This document shows positions 22,712-32,589 of a stretch of 64,000 bases of DNA, in pieces. Origin of the DNA: Bugulina stolonifera (taxonomy: Eukaryota > Bryozoa > Gymnolaemata > Cheilostomatida > Bugulidae). The notes under the pieces were generated by a model. It did no database searches and was not told the origin of the DNA. It was given only the letters and a program-made list of their open reading frames with translations. The number at the start of each line of letters is the position of its first letter. The first letter of the stretch is position 1. The DNA lies in NCBI GenBank assembly GCA_935421135.1, contig OW285192.1, forward strand, positions 13,967,501 to 14,031,500, written 5' to 3'. Made by a program: the position numbers and the translations under genes.

Positions 22712-23769
22712 ATGAAGGTCTACGCGATATTTACTTCTCCCCTCCTCAACCTCCATCTTTTGGAGGAAAGAGAAAGTTAGTTTTAGCTTCTCCTCCTGGT
22801 ATTAATGAGAATGATGTTGAGAAGTGGTTGAGAAGTCAAGACGCATACACTCTTCATCGCCCGATTAGAATGAAGTTTACAAGGAGAAAAACGTTTGTGA
22901 GTGGGATTGGTGAACAACTCCAGGCAGATCTCGTGGATGTGCGTGCGCACAAGGACTCAAATGATGGAGTAACATTTTTGCTCACCTGCATAGATACCTT
23001 CTCACGGAAAGCGTGGGTCTTTCCTCTTCATTCCAAGTCTGGTCTGGAAGTGTCCAATGCACTCATCTCTCTATTCGAAAATGAAAGCTTTAGACAAATA
23101 CAAACTGATAAAGGTAAGGAGTTCCTAAACAGAAGGGTGAGCGAAGTGCTAAAGAAGTATGGAGTTAGCCATTTCACCTCTGAGAATGAGATCATCAAGG
23201 CTGCTCTTGTTGAACGCTTTAATAGAACACTGAGAGGGAAAATTCATCGTCTACTCACTTATAGAGGAGATGGACGCTACTTAGAAGATGTAGAAGACAT
23301 AGTCCAAGGATATAACAACAGTTTTAATAGGTCAATTGGAATGAAGCCTATTGAGATTGACTATGATAATCAAGAAGAGGTTTGGGTTCGGTTAAATGAG
23401 TTCTCACCTAAACGATGGTTAAAGAAAACAAGAGTAAAATATTCACCAGGTGATCATGTTCGGATTTCGATGGCTCGTAGTAGCTTTGAGCGAGGGTTCA
23501 CACCAAACTGGTCAACTGAGATATTCACCATAAAAGGAGTCAAGGCACATACCTCACCTCCTGTCTACACACTGGAAGACCTAAACAAAGAAGGAGTAGA
23601 TGGAACATTCTATGCACAAGAATTGCAACATGTTAACCTACCTGAAATCTTTAGAGTTGAGAAAGCCATACGTAAACGGAGAAGGAGAGGAAAAGAAGAG
23701 AGTTTCGTGAAATGGAGTGGTTATCCCTCTTCATTTAATAGTTGGATAGATTCTAGTCAGTTTGTGTAA
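22699..23769 (+). CDS. Retroviral-type DDE integrase with C-terminal chromodomain (Polinton INT)
   Basis: About 356 aa from ATG 22699. The DDE residues are visible: Asp in LQADLVDV, Asp in QTDKGKEF and Glu in ALVERFNRTL, with spacing close to D-x35-E. The conserved lead-in YTLHRPIRMKF and GYNNSFNRSIG segment are typical of Polinton integrases. An SH3-like region (YSPGDHVRIS) follows, then a chromodomain at the end (FRVEKAIRKRR, FVKWSGYPSSFNSWID). It inserts the element with a 6-bp target duplication, and AACAAC is seen here. All key residues are present. Confidence 0.93.
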   Translation: MDDIDEGLRDIYFSPPQPPSFGGKRKLVLASPPGINENDVEKWLRSQDAYTLHRPIRMKFTRRKTFVSGIGEQLQADLVDVRAHKDSNDGVTFLLTCIDTFSRKAWVFPLHSKSGLEVSNALISLFENESFRQIQTDKGKEFLNRRVSEVLKKYGVSHFTSENEIIKAALVERFNRTLRGKIHRLLTYRGDGRYLEDVEDIVQGYNNSFNRSIGMKPIEIDYDNQEEVWVRLNEFSPKRWLKKTRVKYSPGDHVRISMARSSFERGFTPNWSTEIFTIKGVKAHTSPPVYTLEDLNKEGVDGTFYAQELQHVNLPEIFRVEKAIRKRRRRGKEESFVKWSGYPSSFNSWIDSSQFV

Positions 23770-23823
23770 AATCAAAGGTAGTATAAATTCGATATGTAAG
23801 TTCAGTTTTGCTCACTCTCAAAG

Positions 23824-24570
23824 ATGGCCTTCAATGTCACACTTACCTCAAATGTACGCATCGGTGGGAGTGACACAAACACCAATGCTCACTTCATTAC
23901 GAAGCTAGCCAAGACATTGAAGCTTCACTCATCACAGTGGGAGGTTGGGTTACTTGACATTCAGTACCCCGAATCCTGGAGAAATGTAGAAGATGGCTAT
24001 GTAGTGGTTACGAATACAAAAGATGGAGTCGAACGAAAATGTGAAATCAGGAGTGGAAGGTATGCTTCCATGGGTGAACTTTTGAGTGAGATCAATAGAA
24101 TACTAATAAACTACGACTTAGAAAAAGTAGTGAGCTTTTACTATGATAGTCTACGGAATGAAACTTTCCTCATGTTGAGAGAACAGGAACACTCTGTCAT
24201 GATGTCACGTGATGTTGCGTGGGTGTTGGGATTCAAGCCTGATGTAGAATATGCTGCGGAAATCAACAGGAGTCAAAACCCTCCAGACATCAATGCTGGT
24301 TTCACATCCCTCTATGTCTACTCCTCCGTAGTCTCACCAAGACATGTTGGAGATAGTCTAGTCCCCCTACTTCGCACAGTTCCTATAACAGAGAGTAAAA
24401 GAAATAGCACCGTTTTCTTTGAGTTTTCGAATGTTCAATACTCTCCAGTGTCTAATACAAGCACAGACCTCATCGAGGTAGATATAAGACGTGATGATGG
24501 AGAAAGGGTCTCATTTCGCAGTGGAAAGGTTGTGCTGACGGTTCGTTTCAGACCGCGTGGAGAGAAATAG
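23824..24570 (+). CDS. Polinton minor capsid (penton-type) protein
   Basis: About 248 aa from ATG 23824, with a TATA-like TATAAATT upstream at about 23781. The N-terminal WEVGLLDIQYPESWRNV block is the characteristic motif of Polinton minor capsid proteins, whose jelly-roll fold matches virus penton proteins. Further strand-like segments follow, including VAWVLGFKPD and SLYVYSSVVSPRHVGD, and the C-terminus is VVLTVRFRPR. The frame is intact. It sits between integrase and the small virion-type protein, the usual morphogenesis cluster. Confidence 0.85.
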   Translation: MAFNVTLTSNVRIGGSDTNTNAHFITKLAKTLKLHSSQWEVGLLDIQYPESWRNVEDGYVVVTNTKDGVERKCEIRSGRYASMGELLSEINRILINYDLEKVVSFYYDSLRNETFLMLREQEHSVMMSRDVAWVLGFKPDVEYAAEINRSQNPPDINAGFTSLYVYSSVVSPRHVGDSLVPLLRTVPITESKRNSTVFFEFSNVQYSPVSNTSTDLIEVDIRRDDGERVSFRSGKVVLTVRFRPRGEK

Positions 24571-24588
24571 TACAGACAGAGAAATAAC

Positions 24589-24876
24589 ATGGCCCCTCGC
24601 ATAGTTCCATATTTTCCTGATGAGTCAGGTGAGATGTATGAAGACTATTATGCAAACCAGGTGGGAGAGGGAATGAGTGTGTACAGGGGAAAACCTATTA
24701 TGACGGGTAATGGGATCGGCTCACTCTTTTCTGGACTGGCCCGAGGGGTCCTTCCCATGCTAAAGAATGGTGCCAAAACTATTGGGACAAAGCTATTGAC
24801 TACTGGAGCTTCGGTTCTGGGAGATGTAATCAAGGGAGAGAACTTCAAATCTTCTGCAGCAAAAACGTTTTTGTGA
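24589..24876 (+). pseudogene. Small virion-type protein, frameshifted near the 3' end
   Basis: ATG 24589 opens a 95-aa frame with YYANQVGEGMSVYRGKP, then a GIGSLFSGLARGVLPML hydrophobic/Gly segment and VLGDVIKGENFK. This is the pattern of the small adenovirus pVI/pX-like proteins found beside Polinton capsid genes. The frame stops at 24876 right after a run of five T. A basic, well-formed C-terminal tail continues in another frame to the TAA at about 24999-25001. The break is one base in size and could be a real mutation, a sequencing error in a homopolymer, or a programmed shift. Confidence 0.7.
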
Positions 24877-25105
24877 AGCTGGTGGGGATCTTCTAAGTGA
24901 TGTAGAAGACGAACTACGTGAACCACCTGCCAAACGTGCACGAATTAGTCAAAAGTCTACAAAGAAAAAACGTAAAGGAAGAAAAACAGTTTTTGACTAA
25001 ATGAAAGATAAATATATAATCCACACCTAGACTCACCACTCCCCACTCTTAGACAAACGTTTGTAGGAGCAAGTACTAGATGGAACAACTCTCACACTAT
25101 TGAAC

Positions 25106-26410
25106 ATGTCCGTCACACATCGAGCCATCTCTCTCTCCAAGGTTTCTGAAGACTCTCCAGACACGGTTGACTCCAGTTTTGACTTATTTGCCACTCCACC
25201 AACTCATACTAGCGTGCTCAGAGATGAGTGGGTACCTTTGGCTCCTGTTACGGACTCCCCTGATGGCACTATTGAATTTAACATCCCGCCCACAGACGAA
25301 CTCTACACAGATCTATCAAGGTCTTACTTACACACCACGGTAAAGGTGAGCAAGGCTGATGGAAGCGTACTACCTGCGGAAGAACAACTAAAGGTTGTTC
25401 CAGGGGACAATTTTATGCACAGTCTCTTTTCTTCTGCCACTGTTCAACTGGCTGGGCAAGATGTTGAGTATGAACCAAACTATGGACATAGAGCTTATGT
25501 CGAGAATCTCCTAAACTATGGTAAAGATGCTAAGAGCACATATATGAAAGTTGGGAGTGGGTGGATGGAGGATGAAGGAACTGGAGAAGACTATGATGGT
25601 ATTCCTCCCGAAGTGATTGAAAAAAGAAAGAATCTTATAGCCGCAAGTAAAGAGATGAGTTTTTATGGGAGACCTAGGTTGAGTATGTTTTCTCAAGGAA
25701 GACTTATTCCACCAGGAGTTCGCTCTCGCCTTACTCTACAACGTGCTATTCCACAAATGGCCCTCTTAGCAGAGACAGACAACCCTGCAGGAGGGGCGAA
25801 GATTTCTATAACTAAGAGAGAATTGTGGATTCGACGTGTACAAGCCAATCCAGCATTAAAAAAAGCACAAATGGATGTTTGGGTTGTGCAACAAGAGTCT
25901 ATAAAACTACCAATTGACCGAAAAAAAACTCATTTCTATGTCATCCCTGCTGGACACCAGTCAGTGAGAGTAAACTTTGATCAAGCGGGACAGAAGCCAA
26001 ACAGAGTTTTTGTTGGACTAGTCAACCATACTGCAAAGAGTGGAACGTATAAGCAAAATCCCTTCAAATTCGGACATAACAACCTAAGTTCATTAGAACT
26101 ACTAATTGATGGAACACCAGTGACCCGAAGATATGAACCAAACTTTGCAAGTGGAAAGTTTGCTCGTGAATTCATGAATTTGTTCACTGTCACAAATACA
26201 CCGGATGCTGACACAGGGAATGAGATCTCCCCTAGCAAATACAAGTCCTGCGCTGCTCTCTACGCCTTTGACATTTCAGGAGATTTGTGTGATGACAACT
26301 TTCACTTGTTATCAAATGGGAGTCTATCTATTAATCTAGCATTTGCTAATCAAACTCAAACTACACTTGGACTGTTTGTATATGAAGAAAAAGATGACAT
26401 ATCTACTTGA
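25106..26410 (+). CDS. Polinton major capsid protein (double jelly-roll)
   Basis: ATG 25106 (MSVTHRAISLSKV) gives about 434 aa. An in-frame TTG six bases earlier is unlikely to be used. It resembles the Polinton/adintovirus hexon-like capsid family: an N-terminal arm, FNIPPTDELYTDLSRSYLH, then GDNFMHSLFSSATVQLAGQ, RSRLTLQRA between the two barrels, VFVGLVNHTAKSGTY, and a C-terminal NGSLSINLAFANQT. An AT-rich TATA-like segment (ATATATAA near 25010) lies upstream. The full-length intact frame suggests virions could be formed if all partners are supplied. The protease gene overlaps its end. Confidence 0.88.
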   Translation: MSVTHRAISLSKVSEDSPDTVDSSFDLFATPPTHTSVLRDEWVPLAPVTDSPDGTIEFNIPPTDELYTDLSRSYLHTTVKVSKADGSVLPAEEQLKVVPGDNFMHSLFSSATVQLAGQDVEYEPNYGHRAYVENLLNYGKDAKSTYMKVGSGWMEDEGTGEDYDGIPPEVIEKRKNLIAASKEMSFYGRPRLSMFSQGRLIPPGVRSRLTLQRAIPQMALLAETDNPAGGAKISITKRELWIRRVQANPALKKAQMDVWVVQQESIKLPIDRKKTHFYVIPAGHQSVRVNFDQAGQKPNRVFVGLVNHTAKSGTYKQNPFKFGHNNLSSLELLIDGTPVTRRYEPNFASGKFAREFMNLFTVTNTPDADTGNEISPSKYKSCAALYAFDISGDLCDDNFHLLSNGSLSINLAFANQTQTTLGLFVYEEKDDIST

Positions 26411-26456
26411 ATGCAAATCACGAAGTATCTATGGTAGCCGGGATGATGTAAAAAGA

Positions 26457-26984
26457 ATGGATACATTCTCAATCTCGAATATTCTATCTGATGATAAAAT
26501 CTCATCAACCTCCTTTGGAGGGGTTATGCCAAGGGATCACTTCTTAGACTCCTTCTCCCCATCTGGATCTTTTGTTTTCAACACTCAAGCAAGTGAGAAA
26601 AGTGGCGAGCATTGGATCTCTGTTTTTTCGAATGGAAAAGAAATAGAGTATTTCGACTCCTATGGATTCCCCCCTTCTATTTATCCTGATGTGGGTAAGA
26701 TGTTACAACAATGGGGAATACCAATAGTATGGAATGGAGAGTGTCTACAAGAAGAGAGTACTAACGTGTGTGGAGACTACTGCATCTTGTTCTGTCTCCT
26801 TCGAGTTCGAGGGTGGAGTATGGAGGGAATAATTACACGGCTAAGCAGAGTAGAAGGAGGAGTTCGAGATCATTCTATAAGAGCTCTATTACAACGTTTA
26901 TACTATAATAAAAGAAATAATACTTTCCCACTCACAACGCATGTAAACAATATTATGCTTTTTTCACCTTTTCACTTTGACTAG
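26457..26984 (+). CDS. Adenain-like cysteine protease (Polinton PRO)
   Basis: The best start is ATG 26457 (MDTFSISNILSDD), 175 aa. Earlier in-frame ATGs at 26382 and 26394 overlap the capsid gene and are possible. The triad region is visible: His in SGEHWISVF, the acidic partner in EYFDSYGFPP, Gln in ECLQEEST and nucleophile Cys in NVCGDYC. The C-terminal part HSIRALLQRLYY is helical. In adenoviruses and Polintons this enzyme processes capsid and core proteins. The catalytic set appears complete. Confidence 0.88.
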   Translation: MDTFSISNILSDDKISSTSFGGVMPRDHFLDSFSPSGSFVFNTQASEKSGEHWISVFSNGKEIEYFDSYGFPPSIYPDVGKMLQQWGIPIVWNGECLQEESTNVCGDYCILFCLLRVRGWSMEGIITRLSRVEGGVRDHSIRALLQRLYYNKRNNTFPLTTHVNNIMLFSPFHFD

Positions 26985-27299
26985 AGAGAAATACTTCACC
27001 TTACTTATAATTCGTTTTTATACTACTATAACTAAAAAAAAGAGACCAATAGTTTTTATCTTACCTGCATTCTTTTTTTTCTTTGCTTTTTAGATTTCTG
27101 CTTGATTCTTGATTCTTTTATTTTTTCTCTATTTATCTTCGTAATAAAACAATACTACTGAAGAAAGCGGCATCTTTTCTATCTTGGAATAATACTCATC
27201 CAACTCAAGCTGCTCTACTACTGTAGAAACCTTCCTTATATACTAAACTTTCTAATATATCATCCAATAAGAAAAGACCCCTTTGTATGCTTTGGATTG
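26985..27299. other. Polinton 3' non-coding spacer
   Basis: AT-rich, pyrimidine-rich sequence after the protease stop, with AATAAA near 27142. It is a likely polyadenylation region for the capsid-protease transcripts. No gene seen. Confidence 0.5.
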
Positions 27300-27513
27300 A
27301 CATCGGTACACATTGGGTGGCTTCGGAATTACATTGGGGCACATCGGGTAGCCTCGGGGCACATCGGGGCACATCGGGGCAACATCGTGGCAACAACGGG
27401 GCACATCGGGGCAACATCGGGGCACATCGGGACACATCGGGGCAACATCGGGGCACATCGGGGCAACATCGGGGCACATCGGGGCACATCGGGGCAACAT
27501 CGGGGCACATCGG
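27300..27513. repeat. Minisatellite of alternating 10/11-bp GGGGCACATC and GGGGCAACATC units
   Basis: About twenty head-to-tail units with small variants, inside the Polinton between the protease gene and the right inverted repeat. Overlapping long frames in it are low-complexity artefacts. Confidence 0.9.
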
Positions 27514-27765
27514 GTTGTACTATAATGGGTGGGGAATTAGTCAGACCCCTCCTACTAAGCTCTACTATATAGGTGGAGGTTTTCACTCCATCAGTATATT
27601 TGTAGCCCAGTCTTTACATGTTTCTTTATTAATGTGGCAATGCACATCATAAACCAAGCCCTCTGTAGTACTTCTTCTTATCGCTAATGAGAGCTATAGC
27701 GAAGTACAGCGAAATTCGCTCGTTTAGATCACAAGCTTTTCGAGTGAGGGCGCAGGAGAAGCGCC

Positions 27766-28314
27766 GGGCCGCGGCCTAGTCGCTTGGCCCGGTGGATACG
27801 GGGCACTGGCGTCGCCTCCACGTGTACGATCGGCGCCGCACGCAACGTAGGCGGACGCGGCTTGACCGCCTCAAACGATCGGTCGTTCGAGTGAGTGGGG
27901 GTTGCGAGGGAGGGTGGGCGGGGTGGAGGAGGGGTGGCGGTGATGACGGTGATGGCGGCGGTGGTGGTGGCGGTGGTGGCGGCGGCGGTGGTGAGGGTGG
28001 TGGTGGCGGCGGCGGTGGCGGTGGTGCGGACGGGACGAGGGCGGTGGCGGGGGAGGAGGGAGGAATGGGGGTGGGGGAGGGGAGGAGGGTGGGAAGGAGG
28101 GAGGGAAGGGGTCGTGACCGGGTTTGGGGTCAAGTGTGCAAATGTTTTTTCGACCAATCAGAAGGGGGGATTTTGGGGTGACCTTGGCAAGGTCGTGTGC
28201 AAAATTTTTGTGCTCTTCTGTGATTGGTTGAAATCGGAAATACCGGCTTGTGATTGGTTGAAAACAGGGGTCAATGAGTGCGTGTCTGTATAGAAGTGCA
28301 CTGACTATACTACT
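27766..28314 (-). repeat. Polinton right terminal inverted repeat
   Basis: Reverse complement of 18707-19272 apart from a few substitutions and length changes in the GGTGGCGGC-type array. It ends exactly at the AACAAC target duplication. Confidence 0.92.
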
Positions 28315-28920
28315 AACAACTGATTCACAATAGAAAATGCTCTGCCTTATATACATAACAAACTTCCGGTAAAAATGGTACGACATGGTATCGGGCGGCC
28401 GACAGGGGGTCGGCTCCGGAACTTACGCAACAATATGTCTGGTTCCGCCCGACCTGGCCATATGAAAAGGTCGGCCATGGCACAAAAAGTGCTTACAATA
28501 GGTAAAAACATGTCGTGTGTAAATATGAGCTAAATCCATAAGGTCGGCCACGTAGTTACAGTATAAAGTGGCAGAAAGACTAACAATACGCAATCAAGTA
28601 AGGACAGACAATTACTAAATAAGTATAAATGTGGGAAAAACCGAGTTGCAATAGAACGTAATTCCAAGACTTGATTGCTAATGCAGACATGTATATAAGA
28701 CACGCAGTAGATAATAAGGTATTGAATGCACAGATAATAATAGGTAGACAATGCATGGATATGTGAGTAACAGTATATGAATAAGGTTAATTGTCAGCTA
28801 ATGATATTGTCAGTGTGGCTGGCCTAGGTGCCATTACCACGGAGGCTGTTTCACCACACAGCCCCCCCCCCTCCCCCCGATACCCAGTCCAGGGTAGATG
28901 AGAGCCCCCCGATTTGCCAT

Positions 28921-30586
28921 CTACTCCCGGGGCTTGAGGATCTTGTGGGATAGCCTCTGGTGTAATTGTATCTCGGAAAGCACCTTCTTCGCCTCGGCTT
29001 GGAACAGGTCATGGTTAGTGCCAGTGGAAGAGAGGATTCTACTTTGGAGATCGTGGAGCTGGTGACGCAGGCGTCCCAGTCTGTTGTGGATAGTACTGCA
29101 CAGTCTTTCTCTCTCTGGAGAACTCCTCGCTGGGTGGAGGTCGACCTAGTATCTTTTCCAGTGAGGGAGCAGTACTTCGGCGTGATTTGTCAGGTTTGGT
29201 TTGAGGTCGAGGTCGCCTCTTGGGAATATTATCTGTATCGGTTCCTCTGTGTGAGTGCTGAAGTTCGGGAAATCGGTGTACCCGTGTTTTTGGACTTCCA
29301 AGGCGTCGCCATAGGGATCTCCTCTTAGTGGATACAGTCCTGGGTGCAGGAGGTAGTGTCAGCGTGACCAGGGCTGTCCGTGTCTCTGCTGTGGCTAGTT
29401 CCTTGTCTAAAGCATACGGTGTGGGTCCTACCTGCTCCGGCAAACAGGTAGGGTATGGGATCCGTCGGTCCAACCGCATGGCTTGGAGATAGTTCAGGAA
29501 AGAAGACTGGTCGACTTCATACTGGATACTCCCATGGCCGACCTCCTTTTGGTGAGCGTAGACAGTTTTGGCTGCAGGTGCACTGTATCCACATTGGCAG
29601 AAATAGTGGGTAAAGTGCTGGCGGGCGTGTCGGGTCACCTCTGCCTCTGTGCCGGCCCAGTGACACAGACGACAGTATGATGCCTGACCCCGTAGCTTGG
29701 CAGTGGCTTGACTAGTCTCTTGGGTCTCGGCCGAGACCCAACACACAGACGATCCAGTTGGCGAAGAGTCTACAACAGAAGGAAGTTGTAAGTCGTTTGA
29801 CATTATCGTCGAAGGATCTGGAGTGGCCGAGGCCGACTCAGATAGAGAAGAAGAAGATGCCGATGTAGGCATCAAAGTAGAAGTACCCGAGTCGGGAGAT
29901 GCCCTTAAGGAGAGGCGGCACAAGCCGAAGTCTTCTGCAGCCCCTAATGCAGATGACACCAGGTCCTGGCCGACTGTGCCCCCAAACACAGCCAACAGTG
30001 GATCAGTACTGGTGTCAGACTCGACTGGTACGACCTCTGTCCTCGTAGGAGTCTCGAGACCCGTGTATAGATCATCAGTGTCTAGCAATAAGAGTGCAGC
30101 TTCCAAGTCGAAGTCCTCACCTGGAGTATCCATTGGATGCCCGACCGGCTGGCTCGGGGTACAAGAAGAAGAAGGATTCGGAGGCGAGTAGTAGAACTGC
30201 TTGTCACTTGGCTGTGTTGCTTGGCTGCTGGCTGACTGATCACTGATGATTCTGTGAAGATTTGGTTCCCTTATATATGGTTGAGCTGCCTGGGAACTTG
30301 GGTCACCTGATGTCCTGAATTCAGAAGTGGACAATGGGTTGTTGATCTGGTGGTTCTGTTTCCCTTTGTGTCTAACCACCTTGTCAACCGTTTTTAATTT
30401 CGTGCTGACCACAAGTTTGTCTGGCAGGCCATCTGATGAGCTTACTTTCGTGAGAATTATGTAACCGCCCCCCCCCCCCCGGATTCCTTGGGTGAGAAAG
30501 GTTTCTTTCGTCGGGCAGTTCTTTCTTGGACGCTTGCTCGGCGTCGGCCTTTGGCGATTTCGTCTGGAGGTCGGCCACACATCCAA
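28921..30586 (-). pseudogene. Element 1 zinc-finger/C-terminal region of the Gag-PR-ZnF polyprotein
   Basis: A 515-aa frame (30586-29039) is homologous to the C-terminal half of the intact 900-aa ORF of element 2. Shared parts are an acidic motif (DLEAALLLLDTDDLY then EVVPV), the paired fingers YCRLCHWAGTEAEVTRHARQH and FCQCGYSAPAAKTVYAHQKE, and the GPTPYAL/LTLPPAP and RGTDTDNIPKRRPRP blocks. Homology then continues in another frame (RLGRLRHQLHDLQ onward) to a TAG at 28921, so at least one frameshift lies near 29090. The upstream join to the protease ORF is also out of frame. Confidence 0.75.
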
Positions 30587-30619
30587 CGGGCCTTTTTTTT
30601 CAGAATGGTGGGCCCTTGT

Positions 30620-31798
30620 TTAGTAGAGATGGACTTGATTGTTCTGATGAGAGGACTTGCTTTTTATGGCATCTCGGCCATCGGCCGCCTCTGAGGGACG
30701 TGTCGCTCGTCGTCCTCGGAGGTGAGATTTAGTCGTCTCTCTCGTCAGTGATGCAGGTAGCAATCCCTTTAGTGGTCGGACAGCCGTCTTCACAGACGCG
30801 GTCTGTTGGTCAGATCCAAGTTGCAAGAGGTCGGGCGCAGAGATATGCGCGGTGTCACAGCCATGTCTTGGAGTCGGCCCCAGACTCCTAGATGCTGGTG
30901 GATGGGAAGTCACCCCCTGTCTTCTCCATCGAGTCGTCTTGCTCTTTGTAGGACCTCGGGCATCTAATTTTGCCCATCTATTTGAAGTATCTGGGCCGTC
31001 TCGTAGGGTCGGCTCCTTGTTGTGGGATTGCTCCTCAATAGGTTCAGCTTTCTGTACTGTCGTCCATCGGTCGGACCGGCCTTTAGCTGGGTCCTGTGTG
31101 TTGGATGTCGGACTTGAGCGTCCGTCGGCCTGGTTCCTCCACTCAGGTATAGGGCACTTCCCTCCTTCGACCAGTTGTCCCTCACGAGACCAGGACTGCT
31201 CAGGCTGGTATAGGTCGTCAGCGTCGTCCTGTGGCGGAGTTGCACTATATTGCCTTTCAACCGTCTTATGTTCTAGCCTAGGCCAGCCCTGCGGATGAGT
31301 GAAAACAGGAGGCATCCTGGAAGGGTGTTGTATTGAATGTGGTTTCCCTTGTCTGTCGACACAGAGCCATGTGTCTCGGCTCGTGTATACCCGAGCAGTG
31401 TTGCAGTTGATGGAACATTTGTGAGTAGTCAGGAAGGGCATGCCAAGCACGCCGTCGTCGGGTAAGTTGCTGATCAAGAAGAGAGTCTCGCAGGAGGTTT
31501 GCCCGATTTGGATGGGCAATTGAACCATTCCTTCAAACTTCATCTTGGATCCGTCGGCCAGCTTACCATATGGCTGGTGTACCGGTAGCACCTCCAGGTT
31601 GGGTAGGCGGAGTCTCTGAAGGGTTCCAGGAGAGATCAGGTTAGTGGTGCATCCTCTGTCCAGGAACATCCTGACCGGTTGTCCGCTTACCTGTCCCTGG
31701 AGGTACATGCTGGGCACATGTGGTTTCCTGTACGTTGTTAGAGTCACTGCTGGGATAGTGTTGGTGGTGTCGACAGCATCCTCGGGTTGTCCTTCCAA
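30620..31798 (-). pseudogene. Element 1 retropepsin-like region with mutated active site
   Basis: The 392-aa frame starts with the conserved KPHVPSMYLQGQVSGQPVRM block. The aspartic-protease motif reads FLDRGCTTNLIS where the sibling element has LLDTGCTTNLIS. The catalytic Asp-Thr-Gly is therefore Asp-Arg-Gly, which should abolish activity. The flap-side DGVLGMPFL block and the CSINCNTARVYTSRDTW segment are conserved. The frame ends near 30620 in a region with T and C homopolymers and is broken relative to the next segment. Confidence 0.8.
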
Positions 31799-31841
31799 GA
31801 TGGCAACTCTATGTGAGTGAGGATGTTGATGGGCCCGAGAT

Positions 31842-32560
31842 TCAGCCTCTACTGTCTCGGGCCTGAGCCATTTCCCGGATTATGTTCATGGTACTCTGGC
31901 TCCTTGGCTGGAGTAGGGTTTGGGGTTTGTAGTTCGGAGGAAGCATGGGTCGTCCAGGTTTCTTTCCAGACTGCCAGGGGGGCCTTGCCTTGAATCCTGG
32001 CGCTGGAGAGTTCTGTATGAGTCCACGGAGCTGTTTGACCTCTTCACTGAGGCCACGGATCGCCTCTTTGAGGTCGTCCACCCATGTTGGGCTAGTGTCC
32101 ACTTGACTGATGTGATTTGGCTCCGAGTCTGGTTCTGCGACGACTCTAATATTGTGTGTTCTTCCTCTATGAGAAGGTTCTTTGACCAGCAGGAAATCAT
32201 TGCCTGCTCTGACGGCTGCGTCGACATCTCTGGGGTTGATCGCCAGCAGATGCCTCTGGAGTTGTCCGTCGTCTAGGGAATTGCTGAAGTTTTCAACGGC
32301 TAGGATTCGGCGCTGTGCATCGGGTACCTCAGGAAAAGCTATGTTGACCAACCTCTGTATGATAGTGGCATGTTCTTGGAGAGAGATCCCAGACCCCTTC
32401 TTAAGTTGTTCTAGTTGGAGTCGGGTCTCCTTGGCCGTTAGTCCGAACCTGGCACGAAGGGCTTCAAAGATGCCTTCGGTAGTGCCGGGCTGGCCGCACT
32501 CTTGGGCAGCGCCCTTGAGTGCTTCTCTTAGGTGTAGGTAGGTCGAGGCAGGGTTCCTTC
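31842..32560 (-). pseudogene. Element 1 Gag, N-terminally truncated
   Basis: The open frame reads YLHLREALKG, GTTEGIFEALRARFGL, ISLQEHATIIQRLV, LAVENFSNSL and LLAINPRDVDAAVRAGNDF, the retrotransposon Gag capsid-like domain also seen in element 2. The frame runs almost directly into the primer-binding region at 32607. The N-terminal residues and the leader are missing through an internal deletion, and no proper start codon remains for the full domain. No zinc knuckle is seen. Confidence 0.75.
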
Positions 32561-32589
32561 CCTCTCACTGCAGATGCCGACCAAAGGTA

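Larger units (their letters stand above)
18707..28314 (+). mobile_element. Polinton/Maverick element, 9.6 kb, without DNA polymerase B
   Basis: Precise ends: AGTAGTATAGTCAGTGCAC at 18707 and its reverse complement ending at 28314. The 6-bp target duplication AACAAC lies at 18701-18706 and 28315-28320. Terminal inverted repeats are about 550 bp. A 6-bp duplication and AG-starting termini are typical of Polintons. All recognisable genes are on the plus strand: an unknown pair, a membrane protein, packaging ATPase, Gly-rich small protein, basic protein, integrase with chromodomain, minor capsid, small virion-type protein, major capsid and cysteine protease. No protein-primed PolB is present and the interior is too fully occupied to hold one. 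Usual Polintons are 15-20 kb and carry PolB, so this is a compact relative that probably relies on another replicase. Confidence 0.92.
18217..28858 (-). repeat. LTR A of element 1 (3' LTR), interrupted by the Polinton
   Basis: The LTR sequence runs 18217-18706 and resumes at 28321-28858. In the undisrupted LTR B the join point reads CAATCAACAACTGATTC with a single AACAAC (33329-33334). LTR B is therefore the pre-insertion version of this site. On the minus strand the LTR has a TATA-like TATATAAGG and an AATAAA signal. Confidence 0.9.

Noticed and set aside
27300..27513. Possible CRISPR-like array
   Set aside because: Units are directly adjacent without unique spacers, and the DNA is eukaryotic. 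It is a minisatellite. The same applies to 36840-37300 and 37436-37655.
27205..27652. Frames with Cys-Pro-Asp-Val repeats or Gly-His-Ile-Gly-Ala repeats
   Set aside because: Artefacts of the 10/11-bp minisatellite, which is open in several frames.
30852..31298. Plus-strand frames opposite the retroelement genes (also 29823-30191, 43945-44226, 45893-46465)
   Set aside because: Antisense shadows of the minus-strand Gag/protease/zinc-finger frames.
28921..32560. Hidden RT, RNase H or integrase in LTR element 1
   Set aside because: All recognisable homology is to Gag, retropepsin and the zinc-finger region of element 2. No YxDD or DDE context was found.
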